A DNA stretch of 64,000 nt from JAXLYE01 sp046351595 (lineage in GTDB: Bacteria > Myxococcota_A > Polyangia > Palsa-1104 > JAEUJZ01), in assembly GCA_046351595.1 (NCBI GenBank), contig JAXLYE010000005.1, positions 744,001 to 808,000 of the forward strand, given 5' to 3'. Position numbers and translations under genes: made by a program. Shown here in pieces: positions 40,375-48,907 of the stretch. Position 1 is the first letter of the stretch; every line of letters begins with the position of its first letter. The notes under the pieces were generated by a model. That model did no database searches, was not told the origin of the DNA, and saw nothing but the letters and a program-made list of their open reading frames with translations.

Positions 40375-41112
40375 GCCGCGCGCCGCGTCGCGCTTCCGCG
40401 GGCCCGGTCGCACGCAGCCGAGCAGCGCCTCCTTCAGGCTGCGCACCACCCGCACCGCCCGCAGATCGACGTCGAGCCCGGACAGCGTCTGGGCCACCTC
40501 CGGGCGCAGGCCGCAGAGCATGACCCGCGCGCCGAGCAGCGACACCGCATCGACCACCCGCACGAGGTGGCGCGCGCTCGCGGCGTCCAGCGTCGAGATG
40601 CCGGTCAGATCGAGGATCGAGCACGGCGCGCGCCGATCCTTGACCTCGGTCAGCAGGCGCTCGGTGAGCCGCGCCATGCGCTCGTCGTCCATCATGCCGA
40701 TGAGCGGCAGCACCAGCACGCCGTCCCAGATCTCGATCACCGGCGTCGACAGCGCCAGGACCGCGGCCTGCTTCTGCTCGACCTGCTCGACCTTCTTGCG
40801 CAGCTCCGCGTCGGCCTCGCGCGTGCTCTGCGCGTGCAGCGCCTCCAGCTTCGCCACCCGCTCGTCCGAGCGCGTGATCTCCTGCTGCAGCTCGGCGAGC
40901 GCGTGCTCGGCGCGGCGCAGCTTGTTCGCCAGCCGGCGCGCCTCGCCCGCGGACTCGCGCAGCCGGCCGACGAGCGTCGTGACCACCCGCGGCGGCGCCG
41001 GCTCGGCCGCGAGCAGCGGGCAGCCGTCGCAGCGCCCGAGCCGCGCGAGCAGCTCGCCGAGCGGCAGCGTCGCGGCCTCGTCCGACTCGAGCAGGCAGTG
41101 TTCGCAGCGCAT
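38101..41112 (-). CDS. STAS-domain (RsbR-like) regulator; frame runs on antisense to the acylase gene
   Basis: The ATG at 41112 opens a protein whose first ~245 residues (down to about 40380) look real: CxxC pairs (RCEHC, RCDGC), a coiled coil (about 50-120) and a STAS domain at ~122-235 (VIEIWDGVLVLPLIGMMDDE, CSILDLTGISTLDAASARHL). STAS domains of RsbR type act in stressosome-like signalling. No in-frame stop occurs until 38101, so the formal frame continues for ~760 residues antisense to the penicillin-acylase gene, and this part is Arg-rich shadow sequence. A lost stop or a base error near 40375 is more likely than a 1003-residue protein. It follows the FIST gene by 38 bases. Confidence 0.5.
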   Translation of the reverse strand: MRCEHCLLESDEAATLPLGELLARLGRCDGCPLLAAEPAPPRVVTTLVGRLRESAGEARRLANKLRRAEHALAELQQEITRSDERVAKLEALHAQSTREADAELRKKVEQVEQKQAAVLALSTPVIEIWDGVLVLPLIGMMDDERMARLTERLLTEVKDRRAPCSILDLTGISTLDAASARHLVRVVDAVSLLGARVMLCGLRPEVAQTLSGLDVDLRAVRVVRSLKEALLGCVRPGPRKRDAARGSARLQRQRVARRTGQQRRRLAPHPGGVAGEEVRAQGVAALAAGHVEDALLLVAGRDGQALGLAARGVGDARHVLVAGQRIRRCRQVATDERQLRRERVRDARGVVRAPRRRGQRLAALRQLADRRIDRRELDLAPVLAPRRQESGRPLVEQPRDHHGPARAGLVEVEARLEPLQLGVELREELVVEPVQEAARQAVADGAHAGVAVPARLQQAAELGARRASRKSRSVQHAQRPLAPRREEQRPIVQRDLVDRALAQPLPAERPQRVPDLLRARPEIRAAITERAMARAQELARVRGPQLAALGIVHARVVGRGAHPAEGQARVGGREREAGRVCGAAIRQRPRDRPADVPGHIARDQVLRRDAGAAADGLRGHEVARVLHVQKLEVDGLRHVRDPAHRVRAPADLPDRTELGIQHGERLRRLPLHLQGLDVRLRLLPAGRRPHAPRILRIALELDEVQVVAIAVGEAPGDAAVAADHHRGRAGQHDAGDAARATVGSGEREHAAEPDVRQAQRQVHVVGDDRGAARAAAAGHRPVVAADRRAQLDPRRWRLGARVLRRLAPEPRRRRGRDRRQRLAPRGIERSLPRARGRQEERGLLGRAVLLDEAARQLAPLQVALQIEVHRPHRQQRVRRLPGHRRAAQERVLERARRQRRQPGVDACDIALEQLAVGGADPLQRGLGAGAEAVQAVLTIDAQRHGPDQRGQLTGRHAAQEIHLEVALLRVHVARGKGDVAARATADRDDAEVIAGHADRRVQP

Positions 41113-41150
41113 CGGCTCGGTCTCGGGCTCGATCTGCGGCTCGGCTCCGG

Positions 41151-42371
41151 CTAGGCGGTCTCGCCGCGCAGCTCGAGCAGGGCCAGGGTGAAGGTGGACT
41201 CGTGGTGCGCCGATGCGCCGCCGTGCGGCGACAGCTCGCCGTAGGTGTAGAAGCCGGCGCGCGGCAGCTCGGAGGGCAAGAGGCGGTAGGCCGCGGCGCA
41301 CTCCTCCTTGTAGCGCGGCCCGAGCACGACCTTGCGCGACATGCAGTTGAACACGAGCGCCACGTCCGGCCGCAGCTCCTTGGCCGCCGCCTCCTGGGTC
41401 GCGGCCACCGCGCCCTTGATCACGTCCTCCCGCGTGGCGCGCAGGATCCGGATGCGGCTGCCGTGCGCGCCCTGCTGCATGAGGTCGCCGCCCAGGATCA
41501 GCGCCTGGCGCTCCTCATCGACGCGGAAGATGGCGCGGACCAGCGGCGAGTACGCCTCGGTGGCGCGGCTGTCGTCGAGGACGCCGAGCGGGAACTCGAC
41601 GCTGACGGACGGCATCTCGCTGGCGCGCGCGCCGAGGAAGTCGCGGTACACGCGCAGCGCCGGCTGGCCGTCGAGCTCCAACAGGATGTTGCCGCTCTCG
41701 ACGCGGGTCGCGGTGCGCGGCGCGCCGACCGGGTGGTAGCCGCTGCGCGCCGCGGTCGCGATCCGCACGCCGCCGCGCAGCGCGACGCCGCAGACGCCGC
41801 CGGAGAGGACCTGGTCGTTGCAGACCTGGAACGTCTGGGTGAAGGTGCCGCTGTCCGCAGGGGCGCCGCCGAGGATCGGCAGCTCCGTCCCCAGCACCGA
41901 CTGCAGGCCGTGCAGGATCTGCGTCGCGTTCTGCCGCAGCACATCGGGGAACAGGAACACCACCTCCGGGCGCAGCGGGCGGATCTCCTCGGCGATGCGG
42001 CGCCCGAGCTCCGCGCTCGAGAGCTCGCTCGCGGGGTGCGCGAAGGTCTGCCAGCGCAGCCCGGGCAGGCGCAGGCCGAGCGCGGTCACCGAGCGGGTGA
42101 GCGCCTCGTCCTGTCCGACCTCGGCGAAGCTCGAGCAGCCGACGACCTCGGGCGGACCGGGCAGGCGACCGCGCAGCCCGGCCAGGACCTGCGCGGCATC
42201 GAGCTCCGCGGAGAAGAAGCAGAAGACCAGATCCGGAGGGCCGCCGAGTCCCTCCAGGAGCTCCTCCGCGGCCTCCTCTGCCGCGCTGCGCGCATCGGAG
42301 TGGACGATGGAGACCGAGAACGCTCGCGCCCTCGCAGGTGCAGCCCCGTGTGCAGACTTGGGAGCGATCAT
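41151..42371 (-). CDS. FIST-domain sensory protein
   Basis: This 406-residue cytoplasmic protein matches the FIST N and FIST C sensory domains. N-terminal part: PDLVFCFFSAELDAAQVL, VVGCSSFAEVGQDEAL and LPILGGAPADSGTFTQTFQV. C-terminal part: GAHGSRIRILRATREDVIKG, DVALVFNCMSRKVVLG and GFYTYGELSPHGG, all typical. FIST domains are thought to bind small ligands and pass signals to partners such as kinases or STAS proteins. The STAS gene starts 38 bases downstream on the same strand, supporting a two-protein sensing unit. Confidence 0.88.
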   Translation of the reverse strand: MIAPKSAHGAAPARARAFSVSIVHSDARSAAEEAAEELLEGLGGPPDLVFCFFSAELDAAQVLAGLRGRLPGPPEVVGCSSFAEVGQDEALTRSVTALGLRLPGLRWQTFAHPASELSSAELGRRIAEEIRPLRPEVVFLFPDVLRQNATQILHGLQSVLGTELPILGGAPADSGTFTQTFQVCNDQVLSGGVCGVALRGGVRIATAARSGYHPVGAPRTATRVESGNILLELDGQPALRVYRDFLGARASEMPSVSVEFPLGVLDDSRATEAYSPLVRAIFRVDEERQALILGGDLMQQGAHGSRIRILRATREDVIKGAVAATQEAAAKELRPDVALVFNCMSRKVVLGPRYKEECAAAYRLLPSELPRAGFYTYGELSPHGGASAHHESTFTLALLELRGETA

Positions 42372-42503
42372 CGGGACGATCTTATCACTCCCCGATCCGG
42401 GCAAGACTGCGCATTTTGCCGCGAGTGAGGTGCAGCACCGCGTGCGCAGGGGTACGGAGCTGCGACCCGGAAGGAGTCGCGCACCCAGAGCGGATACGGA
42501 GCC

Positions 42504-42552
42504 GGGGTCGCTGGGTTCCCTGGGGTTTCTGGGTTCCCTGGGCTCAGTGGGC
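42504..42552 (+). repeat. GGGTTCCCT/GGGTTTCT G-tract array
   Basis: Six G tracts of three or four bases with 5-6 base loops occur between the FIST start and the end of the kinase gene, partly overlapping the kinase stop. The plus strand fits the G-quadruplex pattern. Confidence 0.75.
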
Positions 42553-45500
42553 CTTGGCGCTCGCGTAGTACTCGCTGCCGCGCAAGAGCTCCAGCGCGCT
42601 CGCGGTGGCGCGGCCCGCGGCGTGGCGCGGGTTGAGGGCAAACATGCGCTCCAGCGCGGCGCGACCGGCGGCGATGTGCTGGCGGCGGATCGCTGGCAGC
42701 GTCAGCACCCGCGCCAGGCGCAGGTGGGTTTCGGCCAGCGCCTGCCAGGAGTCCGGGTGCGCGGCCGCATGCCTTGTCGCCTGCACCGCCAGCTCGAGCG
42801 CGCGCTCGAGCGCGGGCAGCGAGGGGCGACCGCCGCGCAGCGCGCCCTCTGCCGCGACCCACTCCCGCTGCACCGCCAGCGCTGCGCACATCGGATCCTC
42901 CGCGGCGATGCCGAGGCAGCGCTCGAGCGCTGCGGCCGTCTCGGAGAGCGCGAGCGCAGGGTCACGCCCGAGCCGCAGCTCCTCGCGCGCCGCGGTGAGG
43001 TGGCTGAGCGCCGTGTACTGCTCGGTGTCGAGGTAGCTGCCGCCGAGCTTGCGGCTCAGCGTGAAGCTCTGGAGGGCGCGCGCGAGCAGCGGCTGCACCG
43101 GCTGATCGAGCTGCTGGGCGCGGCGCGCGGCGGCGGCGTACAGGATGGCGTAGTTATTCGAGCACGCCGGGTTGCTGGCGTTGATCTGCAGGCAGCGGCC
43201 GAAGGCGTCATCGGCGCGAGCCAGCAGGGCGCGGGCCTCGGTCACGGAGTCCGTCAGGTTGATGAGCGAGGCGTAGCTGCACAGCGCGTTCCCGTAGGAC
43301 TTCAGGTAGGCCGGATCCGCCTGCTGCGCGAGCGAGTAGTAGTGCAGCGACTTCTCCAGCAGCTTCTTGGCGCCGGGATCACCGCGCAGCGCCAGGTGGT
43401 CGGCGAGGATCGAGTAGATGACCGCCAGGTCGTTGATGCCCCACAGGAAGTGCGGGTGGCTGCGGATCACCGGCTCCAGGAAGGCCAGCCCCTGGCGCAA
43501 GAGCGGCGCCGGATCGCGGCCGTGCGCCTGCGCGTCCTCGGCGGCGCTGACGTGGCAGGCGGCCAGCAGGTCGCTGGCGTACGGGCTGTCCGGTCGGCGC
43601 ACGAGCGCGGCGCGGGCCGCGGTGAGGCAGCGCCGCACCCGCTCCTCGGAGCTCAGCCCGGCGCCGGTCACCGCCATCGTCAGCTGCGCCGCGTACGCCT
43701 TCTTGAGCAGGCCGGCGAAGCTCTCGGGCTCGGCGGCCAGGAGCTTGTCGCTGGCGGCCACCGCCTCGGCGTAAGCGGCGTCGGTCGGCTGCCCGCGCTC
43801 TGCCTGCATCTCGATCTGGCGCACCCACGCCTCGGCCAGGCCCTCGTAGATCTGCGCGTCGCTGTGCCCGATCGCGGCGGCCTCGGTGTAGCCGCGCACC
43901 GCGCTCGCGAACTCGGACTCCGCGTCGGGATAACGGCCGCTGTCGCGCGCCTCGAGCGCGAGCTGCAGGTGCACGTCCGCGGCCAGCTTGCGCGCCTCGT
44001 ACAGCCACGGCGCCTGCTCGAACGCGGCATCGGCCTGCCGCAGCGCGGCCTCGTGATCCCGCCGGTAGAACGCGATCAGCCCGTCGAGGTAGCTGTGCGC
44101 GCCGGGCAGCAGGTGGCGGCTGCGCTGCAGCGCCGCGAGCGCGGGCACCAGATAGCGCGGCTCGATCTCCTTGAGCTGCTTCTTTGCCCAGTCGCCGCCG
44201 CCGCTCAGGCGCGCCTCGTACAGCGCCTGCTCGTAGTGCTTGCCGAGCACGGAGCCGAGCGCGTAATAAAGCTCGGCGCCCTGCTGCCCGTGCTGCATCG
44301 CCTGCGTGAGGTGCGCGAGCGCCTCGGGGTACTCGTGCAGCGCCATGTGGCCGCGGCCGATCGCGTAGTGCGCCAGCCCGCGCCCGAGCTCTCCGTCGCC
44401 GCTGAGCTCTGCCTGCAGCTCGGCCATGCGCCGGCGCACGATGCGCTTCTCGCGCCCCAGGTCGTGCAGCTCGAGCTGCCGCGCGCTGCGCAGCAGCCAC
44501 TCCATGTCCTTGATCTCCTGACCCAGCCGCTCCGCCAGCTCGGCCTGGCGCTGCGCCTGCCGCTCGCGCTCGTGCGCGGCCAGCCGCGTGCGGATCGCGG
44601 TCCCCAGGAACAAGAGCAGGCTGGCCACCAGCCCCGCGACCAGCGCCGACAGCAGCTTGTGCCGGCGCACCCGCCGCGAAAGGCGCGAGAGCGGCCCGAT
44701 GCGCCGCGCCCGCACCGGCTCGCCGTCGAGGTAGCGCCCGAGATCTTCGGCCAGCGCCCGCGCCGAGTCGTAGCGCGCGCCGGGCTCTTTCTCCAGGCAC
44801 TTCTGCGCCACCGCTTCCAGATCGACCGGGATCGTCGGATCGACCTGCCGCAGCGGCTGCGGCTCCTGCACCAGCACCGCCAGAAGGATGTCGACCTCGG
44901 ACGTCGCGGTATACGGCGACCGGCCGGCCAAAAGCTCGTACAGCGTCACGCCGAGCGCGTAGACATCGGTGCGCCGATCCAGGTGCCGGGTGTCGCCGCG
45001 CGCCTGCTCCGGCGCCATGTAGCGCGGCGTCCCCTCGATCACGCCGGCGCCGGTGCGGCTCTGCTCCCCGCTCTCCTGCTCGCGCGCGAGCCCGAAGTCC
45101 ATCACATAGGGATGGAACTTCCCGTCGAGGGTGCGCTCGATCATGATGTTGCTCGGCTTGATATCGCGGTGGATCAGCCCCTGCCGGTGCGCCGCGTGCA
45201 TCGCCTCGGAGACGAGCTGCAGGGTGCGGACCTTTTCGAGCTCGGACATCTCGGCCTGCGCGCGGTGCAGCGGCTGACCCGCGATGAGCTGCATGATGAT
45301 GTACGGCGGCCCGGGCTCGCCGTCGCGGCTCGGCAGCTCGCCGATCTCGAAGACCTTGCAGATGTGCGGGTGCGACATCGCCGCCTGCAGCCGCGCCTCG
45401 CGCAGGAAGCGCCGCACCAGGGCCGCGCTCGCGGTCGGCGAGTGGCGCAGCCCGGGGCGGATGATCTTCAGCGCCACCATCCGGTTGAGCCGCGGATCGC

Positions 45501-45792
45501 GCGCCTTGTACACCGCGCCCATGCCGCCGGCCCCCAATAGCTCCAGGACCTCGTAGCGATCCCAGTCGCGCAGCGCCGCCGGGATGGCCGCGGCGAGCGG
45601 CGGCACGGGCAGCGCGTCTTGCGTCTCGTCCGCGTCGCTGCCGGTCTGCGTGCGCGCGGCGGCCGGGCCGGTCGCGGTGACCGCGCCGCCGCCGGATTGC
45701 GGGCCGGAGCGCGGGGTCGGAGCGCTCGCGGACAGAATCCCGCTCGCGGTCACGCCGAGCGCGTCTCCCCGTCCAGGGTTCGCCCGGTCCAT
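42544..45792 (-). CDS. Ser/Thr protein kinase with membrane helix and TPR-like C-terminal half
   Basis: This 1082-residue Hanks-type kinase has a low-complexity N-terminus (~70 residues) and a kinase domain at about 80-345: glycine loop LLGAGGMGAVYKA, Lys in VALKII, catalytic loop IHRDIKPSNIM, DFG in VMDFGLA and APE in MAPEQA. A membrane helix (LLSALVAGLVASLLLFLGTAI) follows near residue 390. The outer ~650 residues are helical with TPR-like repeats (GHMALHEYPEALAHLTQAMQ). Such kinases are abundant in myxobacteria. Its ATG lies one base after the stop of the ADYC lipoprotein gene, so the two are tightly linked. The signal is unknown. Confidence 0.9.
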   Translation of the reverse strand: MDRANPGRGDALGVTASGILSASAPTPRSGPQSGGGAVTATGPAAARTQTGSDADETQDALPVPPLAAAIPAALRDWDRYEVLELLGAGGMGAVYKARDPRLNRMVALKIIRPGLRHSPTASAALVRRFLREARLQAAMSHPHICKVFEIGELPSRDGEPGPPYIIMQLIAGQPLHRAQAEMSELEKVRTLQLVSEAMHAAHRQGLIHRDIKPSNIMIERTLDGKFHPYVMDFGLAREQESGEQSRTGAGVIEGTPRYMAPEQARGDTRHLDRRTDVYALGVTLYELLAGRSPYTATSEVDILLAVLVQEPQPLRQVDPTIPVDLEAVAQKCLEKEPGARYDSARALAEDLGRYLDGEPVRARRIGPLSRLSRRVRRHKLLSALVAGLVASLLLFLGTAIRTRLAAHERERQAQRQAELAERLGQEIKDMEWLLRSARQLELHDLGREKRIVRRRMAELQAELSGDGELGRGLAHYAIGRGHMALHEYPEALAHLTQAMQHGQQGAELYYALGSVLGKHYEQALYEARLSGGGDWAKKQLKEIEPRYLVPALAALQRSRHLLPGAHSYLDGLIAFYRRDHEAALRQADAAFEQAPWLYEARKLAADVHLQLALEARDSGRYPDAESEFASAVRGYTEAAAIGHSDAQIYEGLAEAWVRQIEMQAERGQPTDAAYAEAVAASDKLLAAEPESFAGLLKKAYAAQLTMAVTGAGLSSEERVRRCLTAARAALVRRPDSPYASDLLAACHVSAAEDAQAHGRDPAPLLRQGLAFLEPVIRSHPHFLWGINDLAVIYSILADHLALRGDPGAKKLLEKSLHYYSLAQQADPAYLKSYGNALCSYASLINLTDSVTEARALLARADDAFGRCLQINASNPACSNNYAILYAAAARRAQQLDQPVQPLLARALQSFTLSRKLGGSYLDTEQYTALSHLTAAREELRLGRDPALALSETAAALERCLGIAAEDPMCAALAVQREWVAAEGALRGGRPSLPALERALELAVQATRHAAAHPDSWQALAETHLRLARVLTLPAIRRQHIAAGRAALERMFALNPRHAAGRATASALELLRGSEYYASAKAH

Positions 45793-45793
45793 G

Positions 45794-46807
45794 TCAGTAC
45801 AGCGCGATGTTGAGGCCGGACTGGTTGTCCATGCGCACGCTGCTGCGCGCAAGGTCCGTGCGCTTGACGCCGCAGACGTCCAGCGGATCGACGGGGCTGG
45901 TCTCGAGCAGCGGGAACAGGTCCAGGAACTTGAGCTTGCACGCAAGCGTCACGGTCAGAAGCTGCGAGAGCTTGAGCCAGCGATCCTTGGTCATGCAGTA
46001 CGCCCCCTGCGGCGTCCAGGCCGCGTCGAAGACCAGCGGCGACAGCGGATCCGGCGGCGACTTCACCTGGATCTGCAGGTTGTCGTAAAGGTCGATGAGG
46101 GTGCCGCTGGCGGTGTGGCTGGTGCCGTCGCCGCAGTAGTCGGCGCGGGCCATGCGCGTGCAGGTCTGGTGGTAGTCCGCGAGCGACACGCCGTTCACGC
46201 TCTTCCACGGCCGGTATCCCCAGCGCACGCACTTGGCGACCACGCCGCTCGTGCAGCCGAACATGAACTGCGTGGCCGAGCCGATGTGCGCGCCGGTGCT
46301 GTCCCAGGTGCCGGAGACCGGTGTCGCCCACTGCTGGCCCCAGGGGTCCGGGGCGCACAGGTTCTCGACGGCGCCGGTGCTGGCGTTGTGGGTCGTGAGG
46401 GTGTAAAGGAGGATCTCGCCCGTGGCATCCTGCGGATCGCTCTGCACGTTCTCGATGGTTGACGTGAACGTGCTGCCGTCCGGGTTCTGCTGCGTGACGG
46501 TCGCGCCGATGAAGTCCGTGCCCGCGATCTGCGCGCCTCCCAGAGTCCCGACCAGCACCGTGCCCGCGAGGTGGACGTCGGTGACCGGGGCTCCGGCCAG
46601 GCTGACCTGCAGCACCGTGGCGACCGCGGTGTCGCTCCCCTGCAGGCCGCGGCCCTGCAGCCCGCGGCCCTGCAGCCCGTAGCCGGCCTGCCGCGTCTCG
46701 CCCAGGGTGTCCGTCGCGCCCGCGGGCAGCGCGCCCGGTGCGCCGTCCGAGCACGCGGGCAAGAGCAGCGCCAACGGAGAGAGCAGCAGCGAGAGGAACT
46801 TCGCCAT
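45794..46807 (-). CDS. ADYC-domain lipoprotein
   Basis: This 337-residue exported protein has a lipoprotein signal (LLLSPLALLLPAC, then SDG), a short repeat (GLQGRGLQGRGLQG) seen in myxobacterial members, and the name-giving motif ADYCGDG in MARADYCGDGTSHTASGT. Several paired Cys suggest disulfides. The ADYC family is recognised mainly in Myxococcota and has no known function. The ATG at 46807 is preceded by AAAGGGGG. Its stop is one base before the kinase start (TGA-C-ATG). A structured repeat lies 50 bases upstream. Sensing together with the membrane kinase is inferred from this linkage. Confidence 0.85.
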   Translation of the reverse strand: MAKFLSLLLSPLALLLPACSDGAPGALPAGATDTLGETRQAGYGLQGRGLQGRGLQGSDTAVATVLQVSLAGAPVTDVHLAGTVLVGTLGGAQIAGTDFIGATVTQQNPDGSTFTSTIENVQSDPQDATGEILLYTLTTHNASTGAVENLCAPDPWGQQWATPVSGTWDSTGAHIGSATQFMFGCTSGVVAKCVRWGYRPWKSVNGVSLADYHQTCTRMARADYCGDGTSHTASGTLIDLYDNLQIQVKSPPDPLSPLVFDAAWTPQGAYCMTKDRWLKLSQLLTVTLACKLKFLDLFPLLETSPVDPLDVCGVKRTDLARSSVRMDNQSGLNIALY

Positions 46808-46857
46808 GACGACCCCCTTTGCCTGCAGAAGCTCTGCAGATCGGCTGAAGTACACAA

Positions 46858-46963
46858 GCACCGGACTTGTCCGGTGCAAGACCCGGCGCGCGGGAAGCGC
46901 GGCCCAGGAAGATAGAAGACGCGGCGCTCCTACGGCCTGGCAGGGGCACGGGAGAGTGCCCCC
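46858..46963. repeat. Structured dispersed repeat, copy 2
   Basis: This matches 16843-16952 in order and structure: hairpin CACCGGA-CTTG-TCCGGTG, hairpin around CGCG-GGAAG-CGCG, a diverged middle hairpin (GCCTGGC / GCC) and the end hairpin GGGGCAC-GGGAGA-GTGCCCC. As in copy 1, it lies 50-100 bases upstream of a minus-strand gene start, here the ADYC lipoprotein. Confidence 0.75.
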
Positions 46964-48181
46964 TGTAAAGGAACGCTGGACAGACCGAGCGGACCGGCCT
47001 GCGCTCGTGGCGAGTACCGGCCGGCTCTGCCCTCGGGTTCGGTGCGCACCGCGATGTTACGAGCGGCGCGAGAGTCGCTGCTGCCTGGTCCTCGGACGTT
47101 GACGACTACACGGCGGCACCGGGCCTGCACCACGACCCTGCGGCCGTGAGCACGCCCCGCGCCCAACCTTACCCTCTCGGAGGTCCACCCAGAGACTCGG
47201 GACGGACTCCGGGACGGATCCGGACTCCCTGCATTGGTGGCTCCCCCGTTATGCCCCTTCCCAACAGGAACCATGAAGGAGCCCTCCCAGAGTGTCAAAT
47301 GAATTTTCCGCGCCAGGAATCTTCCAGCCCGGATGGAAAATACGGAGCGCTGTTCCGTAATCGTACTTGGGAGTCTGTCTGTTCGGTACATCGCCTCATC
47401 GGGAGTTCCCGGGGCGGCCGATCGCTCGGAACCCGCTCCGAACCCGCTCGGAGCCCGCTCGCCGTCGAGAGCGTCTCTGCGCGACGGGGTTCTGCTTGAG
47501 CAGACAGGGTTCCGTTCGAGCAGAAATGGGGTCTGTTCCAGCAGACATGGGCGCTCGCGCCGATGCACTGGACCGGTAGCGCATCCCGCGCACTGCCCGT
47601 TTCATTCCCGACTCCGAACGGACTCGGAGCCGTGCGCGCGCCGCCGGCAGACTCCGGACCGTGCACTCTGTCCCTCCATCCGGACGTCTGCCGCGCACAG
47701 GAACCCCGGATCAGGAGCTCCAGAATGCGCCGCGGGCGCGGAAGGAAACCCGCGCCGGGCTCCCTCTGGGAGATGCGGGAACCCCGCGCAGGTCCTGGCA
47801 GTGCGTGTACGGGCGCGGGCCCGGGCCAGCGCAACGTTTCCTAAGGTCGCCCAGGTCGCAGCCGGCGTCGCCCGCAGGCCGGCTCGCGGCCGCGGCGCCC
47901 GATCGGCTCCGCCCGCAGCGACCGGGCGGTCTGATCACCTCCAGCCCCTCCAACTCCCTCCGCCGCTTCGTTTCTCTGCGCCTCTTTTCGCTTCGCTTCT
48001 GCCGGCTTCCTCCGCCTCCCTCCGGCCTGGCGGCCGGTTCCGGATCGTCCTGGCTCCGGGCCGCGCGCAAATGTGCGATCCGGATGGCATCGCAGCCCGG
48101 TCGAAGAAGCCGCATGACAGGCGGGCTGCTCCGCCCTGAAGATGGTCCTCTCATCCCCCTTCAGGATCAGGAGGCCTGCGT
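46964..48181. other. 1.2-kb gene-free region
   Basis: No reading frame here has convincing gene features; the longer frames are Arg/Ser/Pro-rich and overlap one another. The base composition is less GC-rich in 47220-47400. It contains a threefold 20-21-base repeat (47487-47549). The last ~150 bases should carry the aquaporin promoter. It may be decayed coding DNA or an island boundary. Confidence 0.6.
47487..47549. repeat. Three imperfect 20-21-base tandem units
   Basis: Units of the form GGGTTCTGCTTGAGCAGACA, GGGTTCCGTTCGAGCAGAAA and GGGTCTGTTCCAGCAGACAT follow one another. The first contains the palindrome TCTGCT-TG-AGCAGA. Function unknown. Confidence 0.7.
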
Positions 48182-48907
48182 ATGTCCCTCGCCAAGCGCT
48201 GCGTCGCGGAGCTCGTTGGTACGTTCTGGCTGGTGTTCGGAGGCTGCGGTGCGGCCGTGCTCGCGGCGGCGTTCCCACATGTCGGAATCGGACTCCTGGG
48301 AGTCTCCCTCGCCTTCGGACTCACCGTGCTCACCATGGCGTACGCGGTCGGCCACATCTCGGGGTGCCACCTGAACCCGGCAGTCACCGTCGGATTGGTG
48401 ACCGGGAGCCGCTTCCCGGCGCGCGAGCTCGTCCCCTACGTACTCATGCAGGTGCTCGGCGGCATCCTGGGCGCGGGTCTGCTCTACGTAATCGCCTCGG
48501 GCAAGGCCGGCTTCAGCCTGGCCGGAGGTTTTGCGTCCAACGGCTACGGCGAGCACTCTCCGGGCGGCTACTCCCTGGTCGCGTGCCTGACCGCCGAGGT
48601 GGCGCTGACCTTCATGTTCCTGGTCATCATCCTGGGCTCCACGCACGGCCGCGCACCGAGCGGCTTCGCGCCGATCGCCATCGGCCTTGGGCTGACCCTC
48701 ATCCACCTGATCGGGATCCCGGTGACCAACCTGTCGGTCAACCCGGCGCGCAGCACCGGGCCGGCGCTGCTCGTCGGCGGCTGGGCGCTCAAGCAGCTGT
48801 GGCTGTTCTGGGTCGCGCCGATCGCGGGCGCGGCGCTGGCGGGCTGGTTCTACGGCTGGCTGTCGCCCGGCTCGACCGAGGAGCCGGACGTCCGCGGCCG
48901 GGCCTGA
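48182..48907 (+). CDS. aqpZ: Aquaporin Z
   Basis: This 241-residue water channel has six hydrophobic helices and both NPA boxes: HLNPAVT (65-67) and SVNPARS (187-189). The selectivity-filter residues fit AqpZ (a Phe in the first half, His175 in LIHLIGIPVTNL, Arg190 after the second NPA). The N-terminus CVAELVGTFWLVFGGCGAAV is typical of bacterial AqpZ, and the length is normal. ATG 48182 has a good ribosome binding site (AGGAGG). It stands alone between a gene-free region and a truncated kinase. Confidence 0.95.
   Translation: MSLAKRCVAELVGTFWLVFGGCGAAVLAAAFPHVGIGLLGVSLAFGLTVLTMAYAVGHISGCHLNPAVTVGLVTGSRFPARELVPYVLMQVLGGILGAGLLYVIASGKAGFSLAGGFASNGYGEHSPGGYSLVACLTAEVALTFMFLVIILGSTHGRAPSGFAPIAIGLGLTLIHLIGIPVTNLSVNPARSTGPALLVGGWALKQLWLFWVAPIAGAALAGWFYGWLSPGSTEEPDVRGRA

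Noticed and set aside
41818..45540. 1240-residue plus-strand frame opposite the FIST and kinase genes
   Set aside because: It shows no domain, is composed of Arg/Gln/Ala/Val shadow sequence, and lies opposite two clearly identified genes.
47036..47100. Possible tRNA-like sequence (GGTTCGG)
   Set aside because: No cloverleaf with acceptor and anticodon stems can be drawn around it.
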